From: Rhizobium leguminosarum bv. trifolii WSM1325
GTDB taxonomy: Bacteria; Pseudomonadota; Alphaproteobacteria; Rhizobiales; Rhizobiaceae
Length of the DNA stretch: 64,000 nucleotides
Direction: 5' to 3'
Assembly (NCBI GenBank): GCA_000023185.1
Contig: CP001624.1
Location: forward strand, 310,001 to 374,000
Positions 8,117-18,389 of the stretch are shown one piece after another. Below the pieces are notes generated by a model. That model made no database searches and had not been told where the DNA came from. It saw only the letters and a list, made by a program, of their open reading frames with translations. Within the stretch, counting starts at the first letter, position 1. Every line of letters begins with the position of its first letter. The position numbers and the translations under genes were made by a program.

Positions 8117-9118
8117 ATGAAGACCCAAAAGAAAGTGGTGGTGATCACCGGAGCCTCCAGCGGCATCGGGCAAGCGACTGCTGAGGCTTTCGCGCGAGAG
8201 GGCGCCAATCTCGTGATCGCCGCCCGAAACGCAGTAGCACTTCAGGCCGTGGCCAACACCTGTCGTGAACTGGGCGCCGATGTTATCGTCGTTCCCACAG
8301 ATGTCACCGATGCCCAACAGGTAAAGGCGCTCGCCGAAGCAGCGCTTGGCGTTGGCCCAATCGACGTGTGGGTGAGCAACGTCGGCGTCGGCGCCGTCGG
8401 CAAGTTCCAGGACACCCCGATCGAGGCGCACGAGCAGGTGATCCGTGCCAATCTGATCGGTCACATGAACGACGCCCACGCCGTGCTGCCGATTTTTCTC
8501 GACCAGGACCACGGCGTGTTCATCAACATGATCTCGCTGGGCGGTTTCGCAGGAGCCCCTTACGCCACCGCCTACAGTGCCAGTAAATTCGGTTTGAAAG
8601 GATTTTCAGAGGCGCTCAGGGGCGAACTGGCGAACCATCCCAATATACATATTTGCGATATCTATCCGGCTTTCATGGATACACCTGGGATCAGCCATGG
8701 CGCCAACTACACGGGTCGGAAGTTATCGGCGCCGCCGCCGGTCTACGACGCACGCAAGGTCGCCGAGGCGGTCGTCAGGGTTTCCCGGCATCCAAAAGTG
8801 ACAACGACGGTCGGTGCAACCGCTGACCTGATACGCGTCGGACATTTTTTCGCTCCACGCTTGAGCGCACGGCTCATGAACTGGTTCATGACGACCTACT
8901 TCAGACAGGCTGACTCCGGGCCTATGACGGATGGCAACCTCTTCGCTCCATCAACGCGACCAGGCGGTATCGATGGCGGTTTGCGATCACGCACGCAACG
9001 GGTGGCGTTGGGAGCGGTGGCGGCGACGGTAGCGGTCGGGCTCGGCCTTCTCGCTGTTGCGAATACCTACAACCGAAACAGCCGTCGCATACAAAGGCGA
9101 TATCGACGCGGAATTTAA
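8117..9118 (+). CDS. Short-chain dehydrogenase/reductase with C-terminal membrane anchor
   Basis: A 333-residue SDR oxidoreductase. The NAD(P) site TGASSGIG is at residues 12-19, the structural Asn in VSNVG, the catalytic Ser in MISLGG and the YxxxK pair in YSASK. An unusual C-terminal extension of about 60 residues carries one hydrophobic helix (VALGAVAATVAVGLGLLAVA) and a basic tail, so the enzyme may sit on the membrane. GGTGGAG at 8104-8110 supports ATG 8117 rather than the earlier ATGs at 8093 and 8096. SDRs with such tails are found near rhizobial stress genes; the substrate cannot be predicted. Confidence 0.87.
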   Translation: MKTQKKVVVITGASSGIGQATAEAFAREGANLVIAARNAVALQAVANTCRELGADVIVVPTDVTDAQQVKALAEAALGVGPIDVWVSNVGVGAVGKFQDTPIEAHEQVIRANLIGHMNDAHAVLPIFLDQDHGVFINMISLGGFAGAPYATAYSASKFGLKGFSEALRGELANHPNIHICDIYPAFMDTPGISHGANYTGRKLSAPPPVYDARKVAEAVVRVSRHPKVTTTVGATADLIRVGHFFAPRLSARLMNWFMTTYFRQADSGPMTDGNLFAPSTRPGGIDGGLRSRTQRVALGAVAATVAVGLGLLAVANTYNRNSRRIQRRYRRGI

Positions 9119-9151
9119 TCGCGTTCGTTTTTATGACCGTCCGAGGATCGC

Positions 9152-9871
9152 ATGACGACTTACCCGCCTCTCGATATCCTGAAGCCTATCGGCCAGGGCA
9201 TCTGGATCGTTGACAGCGGCCCCCTTCACGCTGGTGGCGTCATCCCCTTGCCGGTCCGAATGACGATCATGCAGCTGTCCGACGGCAGCACGCTCCTCCA
9301 CTCGCCCACCCGCTTCGACCAAGCCCTCCGACTGGAGATCGAACGAGTTGGCCCCATCCGGCATATCGTCGCGCCAAACAGCGCGCACTGGAGTTTCGTG
9401 AAGGACTGGAAGGGACGCGTCCCTGAAGCCCTTGTCTGGGCAGCGCCCGGCTTGAGGCAACGTCGCCAGGTCAAGAAGGCGCGTATTCCATGGCACGGCG
9501 ATCTTGGCGACGCATCCCAAGCTCACTGGACCGCGGATATCGATCAAATCGAGGTGCCGGGCATCGGTGGGTTCAGCGAGGTCTGCCTCTTTCACCGGAA
9601 CAGCCAGGCCCTGGTGGTTACCGACCTGATCCAAAACCTCGATGATCACCAGCAATCCCCATGGATGCGGCTCTTCTCATCGCTTGTCGGCGCGCGGGAG
9701 AGAGCGCCAATCTACCTTCGAGCCGTGGTCCAGTTGAGAGGCGAGCCCGCGAAGGCGGCGGCCCGGCGGCTGGTGGCGCTGGAGCCGAAGCTGGTGATCT
9801 TCAGCCATGGACGATACATCGATCAAGACGCTCCTGCGCGACTGCGAAAGTCCCTTGATTGGCTGGTCTAG
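9152..9871 (+). CDS. DUF4336 (metallo-beta-lactamase-like) protein
   Basis: A 239-residue DUF4336 protein. The family is related in fold to metallo-beta-lactamases but lacks the full HxHxDH motif; here the scaffold blocks IVAPNSAHWSFVKDW, WHGDLGD and VIFSHGRYI are seen. The function is unknown. The gene follows the SDR gene by 33 bases on the same strand and may be in one transcript with it. ATG 9152 is preceded by GAGGA at 9143-9147. Confidence 0.8.
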   Translation: MTTYPPLDILKPIGQGIWIVDSGPLHAGGVIPLPVRMTIMQLSDGSTLLHSPTRFDQALRLEIERVGPIRHIVAPNSAHWSFVKDWKGRVPEALVWAAPGLRQRRQVKKARIPWHGDLGDASQAHWTADIDQIEVPGIGGFSEVCLFHRNSQALVVTDLIQNLDDHQQSPWMRLFSSLVGARERAPIYLRAVVQLRGEPAKAAARRLVALEPKLVIFSHGRYIDQDAPARLRKSLDWLV

Positions 9872-9949
9872 CCAGCCTTGGCGCCGGCCAATGACACACC
9901 TGCGCGCGACCAGCTACTGGCGAATTCCTCGAGCTTCCGGAATGGCAGT

Positions 9950-10330
9950 GTCTGTGGTAGCCTCTGATGGGTACGATCAAATCGGTACGCTTGGCCGGCA
10001 AGGAAAGATCCTCGCCAAGCCCGGCATTCGATCGGTTTCGATCCGTCAGCTGTCTGACAAACCACCCGCTCGGCCAGCTGTTAGTCGAACAGGAAATTCG
10101 GCGCTGCGCGGAGGCTTCGTCGCTTCCACGGCAATTGGCGAGAACAGAGCGGCGTTCCTTCCACATGTGCAGCGACGTCGGCCAGCGCGAAGAACTTGCG
10201 GCGCGGGTGTGCCCAGCAAAGTGCCTTCGCAAGAGGACCGGGACTACGATCAACTCACGTGGATGCCCCCGCGGGGCATAGCGTTCGCTCTGGCGGTTGA
10301 GCGGCTGGTGTTCGGCGAACCTGCCCGGGG
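9950..10330 (-). mobile_element. Relic of an IS66-family transposase
   Basis: Read leftward, pieces of an IS66 TnpC transposase appear in order. GRFAEHQPLNRQSERYA lies at about 10326-10276. CWAHPRRKFFALADVAA at about 10218-10168 is the conserved CWAHxRRxF block around the catalytic core. SPIAVEATK lies at about 10140-10114. The frame changes between them, and far too little DNA separates the first two blocks compared with a full TnpC of about 500 residues, so a large internal deletion has occurred. No terminal inverted repeats are visible. Inactive remnant. Confidence 0.7.
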
Positions 10331-10504
10331 AACCGCGCGGCGTTACACTGACACGGGATAACCTCCAGGGTCTGGATGCGCGCATCCCGCCGGCGTGTTA
10401 GCGTTGGCCTGCCGACCAGTGCCATTCCCATATCGATCATCGTAGGGATGGAATTGAATAGCCGAAGCTCGCGAGAGTCACGGCAACCAAACAGGACATG
10501 ACTT

Positions 10505-12406
10505 TTGACCTCCACCCAGATGCGATCCGAGGATCCGGAACTCGGAGAGGAAACCAGAGGCGGCCTACCTTCGCTCGTCCTCGCCGCGCTGGGCGTCGTC
10601 TATGGCGACATCGGGACGAGCCCGCTCTACGCGTTCAGGGAGGCTCTCCACGCCACGGGCGGGTCGGGAGCCCACCAAGAGAACGTCCTCGGCATCCTTT
10701 CATTGATCATCTGGGCTCTCACCATCGTCGTCACCCTGAAATACGTGACCTTCGTGCTGAAGGCGGATAACCGGGGCGAAGGCGGAACGCTGTCTTTGAT
10801 GAGCCTCGCGCGGGAGAGCCTAAGAGGACGACCCAAATGGGTGCTTGTCCTCGGCGTGACGGGCGCGTCGCTGTTTCTCGGCGACGCCATCATCACGCCG
10901 GCGATTTCCGTTCTCTCGGCGGTCGAGGGCATTCAGGTGGTGGCGCCCGCGCTTACGAACTGGGTGGTGCCGATCACGCTGACGATCATCGCCGCGCTGT
11001 TCTTCGTCCAGCGCTTCGGCACGGGTGGCGTGGCGGCCGTCTTCGGGCCGATAACGGCGCTGTGGTTCGTCGTCCTGGGCGTCAGCGGGGCGATCCACAT
11101 CCTCGACGATCCATCGGTCCTCGGCGCGATCAACCCGGTCCACGCCGTTTGGTACGTCGCCTACAACATCGCATCCGCCGTCGCGGTCTTCGGCGCGGTC
11201 TTCCTCGCGGTGACGGGCGCCGAGGCGCTTTATGTCGACCTTGGACACTTTGGCCGGCGGCCGATCGTCGTGGCGTGGTTCGCGCTCGTCTTCCCGAGCC
11301 TGCTCCTGAACTACTTCGGACAGGGAGCCTTCGTGCTCGCAAATCCCACGATGGCCGCCCATCCGTTCTTCAACATGCATCCAGAATGGGCCAGGATCCC
11401 CATGGTCTGCCTCGCGACGGCGGCGACGGTCATCGCCAGCCAGGCGGTGATATCGGGAGCATACTCGCTCGTGCGCCAGGCGATCCATCTCAACCTGCTT
11501 CCCCGCCTGCAGATACTGCACACGTCCGAGACCCATTCGGGGCAGATCTACATGCCGCGGGTGAACACGCTGCTCTTCGTCTTCGTGGCGGCCCTGGTCC
11601 TGTTTTTCCGCAGTTCCAGCGGACTGTCGGCCGCCTATGGCATCGCCGTCACCGGCGAGATGCTGATCACGTCCGTACTGCTGTTCGTCGTCATGCGGCG
11701 GATCTGGAGTTGGAAACTGGCAACGACCCTCGCCGTCATCATCCCGATATCCCTGATCGACGCCGGTTTCCTCGCGGCCAACATCGCCAAGTTCGCCGAC
11801 GGCGGCTGGGTCCCGGTGGCCGTCGCCGCCACCATGGCGCTCATCATGCAGACCTGGACGGCAGGGCGACGGCTCCTCATCAGTCGCACCAAGGCCGACG
11901 AAATTCCGCTCGCGACGATCATCGACAACCTGGCCCGCAAGAAGCCACCGACGGTGCCAGGAACCGCTATCTTCCTGACAAGCGACGTCGAGGGCGCGCC
12001 GACGGCGCTCCTTCACAGTCTGAAGCACTACAAGGTGCTTCACGAGCGGAACGTCATCCTGAGCGTCGTCACCGCCACCACGCCGTTCGTTCCCGACACC
12101 GAGAAGATCTTTCTCGAAAGTTTCAATCCGCTGTTCAGCCGGATCGTCGTCACCTTCGGCTACATGGAGACGCCCAACATCCCGCGCGCGCTTGTCCTGG
12201 CGCGAAAGCTCGGCCTGAAATTCGACATCATGTCGACCTCGTTCTTCCTCTCCCGCCGGACGATCCTTCCATCAAGGAAGGGCGGCCTGCCCTTCTGGCA
12301 GGACCGGCTGTTCATCGCCCTTTCGCGCAACGCCAGCAACGCCACGGATTATTTCGGACTGCCCACCGGGCGGGTGGTGGAACTCGGCCTGCAAACCACC
12401 ATCTAG
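10505..12406 (+). CDS. kup: Low-affinity potassium transporter Kup
   Basis: A 633-residue KUP/HAK/KT potassium uptake permease, driven by proton symport, with twelve predicted transmembrane helices over residues about 25-450 and a cytosolic C-terminal domain. Hallmarks are ALGVVYGDIGTSPLYAFREA at residues 27-46, the conserved GEGG in KADNRGEGGTLSL, and GDAIITPAISVLSAVEG. The length is that of full Kup proteins. The start is TTG 10505 with AGGA upstream; ATG 10520 is a possible alternative five codons in. Rhizobia often carry several kup copies. It follows the IS66 relic and has no operon partner. Confidence 0.95.
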   Translation: MTSTQMRSEDPELGEETRGGLPSLVLAALGVVYGDIGTSPLYAFREALHATGGSGAHQENVLGILSLIIWALTIVVTLKYVTFVLKADNRGEGGTLSLMSLARESLRGRPKWVLVLGVTGASLFLGDAIITPAISVLSAVEGIQVVAPALTNWVVPITLTIIAALFFVQRFGTGGVAAVFGPITALWFVVLGVSGAIHILDDPSVLGAINPVHAVWYVAYNIASAVAVFGAVFLAVTGAEALYVDLGHFGRRPIVVAWFALVFPSLLLNYFGQGAFVLANPTMAAHPFFNMHPEWARIPMVCLATAATVIASQAVISGAYSLVRQAIHLNLLPRLQILHTSETHSGQIYMPRVNTLLFVFVAALVLFFRSSSGLSAAYGIAVTGEMLITSVLLFVVMRRIWSWKLATTLAVIIPISLIDAGFLAANIAKFADGGWVPVAVAATMALIMQTWTAGRRLLISRTKADEIPLATIIDNLARKKPPTVPGTAIFLTSDVEGAPTALLHSLKHYKVLHERNVILSVVTATTPFVPDTEKIFLESFNPLFSRIVVTFGYMETPNIPRALVLARKLGLKFDIMSTSFFLSRRTILPSRKGGLPFWQDRLFIALSRNASNATDYFGLPTGRVVELGLQTTI

Positions 12407-12815
12407 CCGGCCGCTTCCGAAACCAGTTCTCCGACGTCGCGCCATGAGGAATGATTGAAAGCGCTCGGCAACCAGGAATCTAGGCTTCGCGAAAACTCGC
12501 CACGCGACGCGTGTGGAATAGACGTCCATGAATGACAGCTCGATGTTTATAGCGTGTACGTCGTGAACCAAATTCGAACTTGCGACCGTCAGCCCTTCTT
12601 GTTCTCGAGATCGTGCCTGCCACGGCAGGCACGCCTCCTCCAAACAATGAGCATACCAGGCAAAGGCGCGTCCGCGCCGGCGCCAGTTCGCGCAGGGCTT
12701 GACCGGTTAAAAGGGCAGCCGCAGGAGGGTTAGCGGAGCGCCGCTCGCAACGAGCGGAACCCGGGACCGACTGCCCCCGGCAAGCCGTTCTGCTTTGGGT
12801 GTACCCGTGGTGCCC
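12407..12815. other. Gap with a GC palindrome, no gene recognised
   Basis: No believable gene. A near-perfect inverted repeat at 12612-12633 (CGTGCCTGCC/GGCAGGCACG, two bases between) could form a hairpin but has no T-run. Around 12555-12590 the minus strand resembles a tRNA T-arm (TTCGAAT loop) but no acceptor or anticodon stem is found. Confidence 0.4.
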
Positions 12816-12819
12816 CTCC

Positions 12820-13060
12820 CTCGACTCGCCTGCCCGGTCGCGCCAACGATCTCGCGATATCGACGATGTCGTCACGCGAGGCAGTCGGATCCTCTTTGTT
12901 CCAGGCGACGCCAGCCCAATCCGGAAATCGATGCCCCTGACCACCTTCAGCTCGAAAAGGCCCGGTTCGGCAGTCCCTCGGTCCATTCCGGCGCAAAGCC
13001 GATGCCAAGGCCTGCCGAGACGCCGCTAACTCCGTTGGGCGAATTTACACGGGGGCAAAA
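12820..13060 (-). pseudogene. C-terminal relic of a LysR-family regulator
   Basis: Leftward from 13060 the translation gives the end of a LysR effector domain in three frames: VSGVSAGLGIGFAPEWTEGL (ending in LPNRAF), then ELKVVRGIDFRIGL, then GVAWNKEDPTASRDDIVDIA (ending in RSLARPGR). The blocks follow each other without gaps, separated only by single-base frameshifts near 12958 and 12915. The N-terminal two thirds, with the helix-turn-helix, are absent. The gene was cut where the DUF995 gene now begins. Confidence 0.7.
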
Positions 13061-13098
13061 TGGGCGCAGTTTTCAATCACAAGCAAGGAGGATCAGCC

Positions 13099-13596
13099 GT
13101 GAAAAAGTTCGCTACTGCCGTTGTGATCTCAATGGCGTTGGTCTTTTCAGCGCCGGCTTTTGCGAAGAATGAAGGGAAATTGCCGAAGAGCGCGGTCGAA
13201 TTGTCCGAGCAGGAAGTCAAGGATCTATACCTCGGCCATACCGTCAAGTACGACGTCGGCGACGGCTTGGTCTATTACACCTGGTTTGCCGATGGGACGC
13301 TCAAAGGCGTCAAAGTTGGCAAAAAGAAAGGTGAGTATGGCTATGCGGAAGGCACGTGGACAGGCACCGGCAACACCTTTTGCTTTACTTCGAATTGGAA
13401 AGGCAAGAGTGGCGAGACCAAATTCGTCTACAGCCCGTGCAAGGGTTGGTGGCGGGTCGGCAAGCAGATTTGGACTAAGAACATTTCCGGCGATGACCAG
13501 TACGACGGAGACATCTACAACGGCGAAGTGAAAAAGATGTCAAAAGGTGACAAGGTCACGCCGATGTTCGACAAGGCCAAAGCCGCAGCGAAATGA
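13099..13596 (+). CDS. Exported DUF995-like protein
   Basis: A 165-residue protein with a Sec signal peptide (VKKFATAVVISMALVFSAPA, cleavage near AFA-KN at residue about 22). The mature part has the pattern of DUF995: ELSEQEVKDLYLGHTVKYD, then WFADGTLKG, EGTWTGTGNTFCF and a final WTKNISGDD block, likely a small beta-barrel in the periplasm with one Cys pair (FCF and SPCKGWW). The start is GTG 13099, with AAGGAGG at 13085-13091 eight bases before it. Monocistronic. Family call is moderately sure; function unknown. Confidence 0.7.
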   Translation: MKKFATAVVISMALVFSAPAFAKNEGKLPKSAVELSEQEVKDLYLGHTVKYDVGDGLVYYTWFADGTLKGVKVGKKKGEYGYAEGTWTGTGNTFCFTSNWKGKSGETKFVYSPCKGWWRVGKQIWTKNISGDDQYDGDIYNGEVKKMSKGDKVTPMFDKAKAAAK

Positions 13597-13706
13597 TAGG
13601 GAATGGTTCTCCTCGACGGCTTGGAGAATCTCCTGTCTCTATCGCGGCACTGTCCTTTGCAACTGCACCGGGGCAGATTTATCCGCGACGGCTGGGGCTC
13701 CAAGTC

Positions 13707-13928
13707 TCAATATTGTCGAGCATCGAATTCTTCAATCGTTTCGGGGTCCTGCTTATATTCCCATTGCACACCGTTCAGCCGGCGCCATATTTGTCCCGAC
13801 GGGTTTCGGGAGGCGGCGTCGACGAGTGGCACCGGCAGGAGCGTCTCGTGCTTGTGCCAGAGTGTGACGTCTGTGACGTTGGCCTGCCTGGGCTTCCGGA
13901 ACATGTTGAAAAGGAGTGCGAAGTCCAT
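13707..13928 (-). CDS. Small conserved-looking protein (73 aa)
   Basis: ATG 13928 begins a 73-residue protein, MDFALLFNMFRKPRQANVTD and onward, with segments VTLWHKHETLLPVPL, GQIWRRLNGVQWEY and a C-terminus TIEEFDARQY. The even amino-acid composition and aromatic pattern look like a true protein rather than an antisense frame. GGAG lies 11 bases upstream, somewhat far; ATG 13904 (MFRKPRQ) is an alternative. I believe similar short proteins occur in Rhizobium genomes, all hypothetical. Function unknown. Confidence 0.5.
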   Translation of the reverse strand: MDFALLFNMFRKPRQANVTDVTLWHKHETLLPVPLVDAASRNPSGQIWRRLNGVQWEYKQDPETIEEFDARQY

Positions 13929-14125
13929 TGGCCGATTTTCTCCATGGACTCAACTATAGGGACATTTTAAGTACTTTCAAGTACCATAATTTGCAGAACC
14001 CGACGCGCGGATAATGTCGGCGCCACTGGCTTACGCTTCGGGCTCAAGACGTTGGGGAAAGTGCATTCTGGAATGCAGCAGAAGCCTGACAAAACGAGTG
14101 ACCCGTTAACGCCTGATCCCACGAA

Positions 14126-14160
14126 AAAGCCCCGCGGTTGTTGCGACCGCGGGGCTTCTT
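14126..14160 (-). terminator. Rho-independent terminator of the agp operon
   Basis: Ten-base perfect stem GCCCCGCGGT/ACCGCGGGGC (14129-14138 and 14146-14155), seven-base loop. On the minus strand it is followed by TTTTTCG, a proper T-run, about 25 bases after the stop of the last gene. On the plus strand TTCTT follows, so it may work weakly both ways. Confidence 0.8.
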
Positions 14161-14183
14161 GACGCCTCACCCGGGAGAGGGGC

Positions 14184-15554
14184 TCAGGCGGCCTGTACCT
14201 TGCGGGCGGTGCGTGCCCATTCGGGCAGCCAGTCGCCGTGGGTGGCGAGCAGATCGTCGACCAGCGACCAGATCTGGTCGAGGTCGAGTTCGGCTGCCGT
14301 ATGCGGGTCCATCATCGCGGCGTGATAGATATGCTCGCGGTTTTCCGTCATCAGCGCCTGCACCGTCAGTTCCTGCACGTTGATATTGGTGCGGATCAGA
14401 GCCGTCAGCTGCGGCGGCAGGTCGCCGATGAAGGTCGGCTGGATGCCGGAGGCATCGACGAGGCAGGGCACCTCGGCGGCGCAATTGGCGGGCAGCGAGG
14501 TGATGCAGCCATTGTTGCGGACATTGCCGTAGATCACCGAGGGCTCGCCGGTCCAGACCGAGTTGATGATCGAGGAGGCATATTCCTTCGACGGCTTGAC
14601 CTCGATCTTGTCGGCCGAACGATAGGCCTCCGCCTGGCCTTTCCAGCGCTCGATCTGCTCGATGCAGCGCTTCGGATATTCATCGAGCGGGATGCCGAAT
14701 TTCTCGATCAGGTCGTCGCGGCCCTCCTTGATGAAATAGGGCGTGTATTCGGCGAAATGCTCCGAGCTCTCGGTGACGAAATAGCCGAGCCGCGTCAGCA
14801 TCTCGTAGCGCACCTTGTTCGGGCAGCGCGGGTTCCAGCCAGGCTTCGGCGCCCTGCCCTCGCGATAGGCGCGCACGAGATCGGGATAGAGGTCGCGGTA
14901 AGAACCGTCGGCCTGGCGATGCTCGAATTTGAGATAGAAGGCCATGTGGTTGATGCCGGCCGCCCGGTAACGGATTTCCTCGTAGGGAATTTCGAGGTCG
15001 TGGGCCAGTTCCATCGCCGTGCCCTGCACCGAATGGCAAAGGCCGACTTGGCGAATGGTCGGATACTTCTCCGATATCGCCCAGGTGTTGATCGCCATCG
15101 GGTTGACATATTGCAACATGATCGCCTCGGGGCAGACGGCGAGCATGTCCTCGCAGACCTTCCAGAGATGCGGCACGGTGCGAAGCCCGCGCATGATGCC
15201 GCCGACGCCGAGCGTATCGGCGATCGTCTGGCGCAGGCCATATTTCTTCGGCACTTCGAAATCGGTGACCGTGCAGGGTTCATAGCCGCCGATCTGGAAG
15301 GCGACGACGACGAAATCTGCGCCCGAAAGCGCCTTGCGCTGGTCAGAATAGGTCTCGGCCTTCGCCTTGACGCCGAGCGTCGAGATCAGCTTGTTGACGA
15401 CGATGGCGCTTTCTTCCAGCCGCTGCGGGTTGAGATCCATCAAGGCGATCGTCGCACCCGACAGGGCCGGACGCTGCAGCACGTCACCGACGATGTTCTT
15501 CATGAAGACGGTGGAGCCAGCTCCGATGAAAGTGATTTTGGGATTTCTTGCCAT
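14184..15554 (-). CDS. agaL1: Alpha-galactosidase, glycoside hydrolase family 4
   Basis: A 456-residue GH4 enzyme of the MelA type. GH4 glycosidases use NAD+ and a divalent metal and hydrolyse by a redox-elimination route. The NAD-binding GAGST is at residues 10-14, the metal-binding Cys/His in VGLCHSVQG, and the family blocks YVNPMAINTW and AGINHMAF follow. The start is ATG 15554, with GGAGG five bases upstream; the frame is open five codons further. It is the last gene of the operon, 22 bases after the ATPase gene. Position and family match agaL1 of the Sinorhizobium meliloti alpha-galactoside locus, so melibiose and raffinose are the likely substrates. Alpha-glucosidase activity is the alternative within GH4. 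Confidence 0.85.
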   Translation of the reverse strand: MARNPKITFIGAGSTVFMKNIVGDVLQRPALSGATIALMDLNPQRLEESAIVVNKLISTLGVKAKAETYSDQRKALSGADFVVVAFQIGGYEPCTVTDFEVPKKYGLRQTIADTLGVGGIMRGLRTVPHLWKVCEDMLAVCPEAIMLQYVNPMAINTWAISEKYPTIRQVGLCHSVQGTAMELAHDLEIPYEEIRYRAAGINHMAFYLKFEHRQADGSYRDLYPDLVRAYREGRAPKPGWNPRCPNKVRYEMLTRLGYFVTESSEHFAEYTPYFIKEGRDDLIEKFGIPLDEYPKRCIEQIERWKGQAEAYRSADKIEVKPSKEYASSIINSVWTGEPSVIYGNVRNNGCITSLPANCAAEVPCLVDASGIQPTFIGDLPPQLTALIRTNINVQELTVQALMTENREHIYHAAMMDPHTAAELDLDQIWSLVDDLLATHGDWLPEWARTARKVQAA

Positions 15555-15576
15555 TATAACCTCCGGCATTCGGCAA

Positions 15577-17244
<1,668 letters not shown>

Positions 17245-17254
17245 ATCAATCACC

Positions 17255-18388
17255 TCAATAAGGATCGACCGCGTCGCGCAATCCGTCGCCGAGCGCGTTG
17301 AACGCGAAGACGGTGACGAGCACGAAGCCGACAGGAGCGAGAATCCAGGGATAGGAGCCGATGACCGAATAGGTCGCCGTATCCTGCAGCATCAGCCCCC
17401 AGGAGATCAGCGGCGGCTTGACGGCGAAACCGAGGAAACCGAGGAAGGATTCCAACAGCACGACGCTCGGTATATGCAGCGTCACCGCGACGATGACGTG
17501 GCTCATCACATTCGGGAAGATGTGCTGCATGATGATGCGCGTGTCGGTGGCGCCGACGGCCATGGCTGCCCGGACATAATCGATGCGGGCAAGTGCCAAG
17601 GTCTTGCCGCGCACCTCGCGCGACATCTGCGCCCAGCCGAGCGCCGACATCACGACGATGACGAAGGCAAGGAAGACGTTGGTCGGCGCCGTCACCGGGA
17701 TCAACGAGGTCAGCGCCAGATAGAGCGGCAATTGCGGGAAGGCGAGCACCAGGTCGACGAAACGCTGCAGCCAGACGTCGAAGGTGCCGCCGAAGTAACC
17801 CGACACCATGCCGACGGTCGTGCCGATGATGGTGACGATGAAGACAACCGTCAGGGCAATCGTCAGCGAAATGCGCGAGCCGATGATGGCGCGCGACAGC
17901 ACGTCGCGGCCGAACTTGTCGGTGCCGAGGAAATGCACCGGCTGGCCGTCGGTCGAGCCGAAGAAGTGCCGGCTGGCCGGGATCAGGCCGAAAAGCCGGT
18001 ATTCGGCGCCCTTGACGAAGAAGCCGAGCAGCCGCGGATTGTCGTAGTCGATGCCGACGATCGGCTGGAAGGTAACGGGGTCAAGCTCTTCGGAATCCGA
18101 CAGCGCGTAGACGCGCGGCTGGAAGACGAAATCGCCGTCCTTGTCGTGGAAGCTCATCACCTGTGGCGGCGCGAAGCCGACATCGGTCGCCTTCGGATCC
18201 ATCGGCGCGAAGAAATCGGCAAAGATCGCCATGAGGATCAAGAGCGCGACGAGCACGAGCCCGGCCATGCCGGTCCAGGAGCGCCTCAACCGACGCCAGA
18301 CAAGGGCGATATAGCTTTCATGCCCACGCGATGGCTTGGTCACGATGTCGGTTGTCGGTGGCGTCGCGGAAGAGTCGAAAGCAAGCAT
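17255..18388 (-). CDS. agpC: Alpha-galactoside ABC permease (OppC/DppC type)
   Basis: A 377-residue inner-membrane permease of the peptide/nickel-type ABC family. An N-terminal OppC_N segment with one helix (MAGLVLVALLILMAIFADFFAP) is followed by a large periplasmic insert and five helices with the EAA loop (VRAAMAVGATDTRIIMQHIFPNV). The frame extends to GTG 18415, but ATG 18388 has GGAGG eight bases upstream and starts right after the agpB stop (18390), as usual in a coupled operon. It works with AgpB, AgpA and AgpD. Confidence 0.9.
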   Translation of the reverse strand: MLAFDSSATPPTTDIVTKPSRGHESYIALVWRRLRRSWTGMAGLVLVALLILMAIFADFFAPMDPKATDVGFAPPQVMSFHDKDGDFVFQPRVYALSDSEELDPVTFQPIVGIDYDNPRLLGFFVKGAEYRLFGLIPASRHFFGSTDGQPVHFLGTDKFGRDVLSRAIIGSRISLTIALTVVFIVTIIGTTVGMVSGYFGGTFDVWLQRFVDLVLAFPQLPLYLALTSLIPVTAPTNVFLAFVIVVMSALGWAQMSREVRGKTLALARIDYVRAAMAVGATDTRIIMQHIFPNVMSHVIVAVTLHIPSVVLLESFLGFLGFAVKPPLISWGLMLQDTATYSVIGSYPWILAPVGFVLVTVFAFNALGDGLRDAVDPY

Positions 18389-18389
18389 C

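Noticed and set aside
9801..10385. Open frames of 184-194 codons on both strands in the gap before kup
   Set aside because: The homology (IS66 TnpC) switches between frames, so these are chance openings in a decayed transposase.
10820..12447. Long open frames on both strands across the potassium transporter (407 and 536 codons)
   Set aside because: They lie fully inside kup, have arginine-, histidine- and aspartate-rich translations typical of GC-rich antisense or shifted frames, and no ribosome-binding site.
12550..12640. tRNA-like T-arm (TTCGAAT loop) on the minus strand
   Set aside because: No acceptor stem, D-arm or anticodon stem could be matched; the nearby palindrome is a separate structure.
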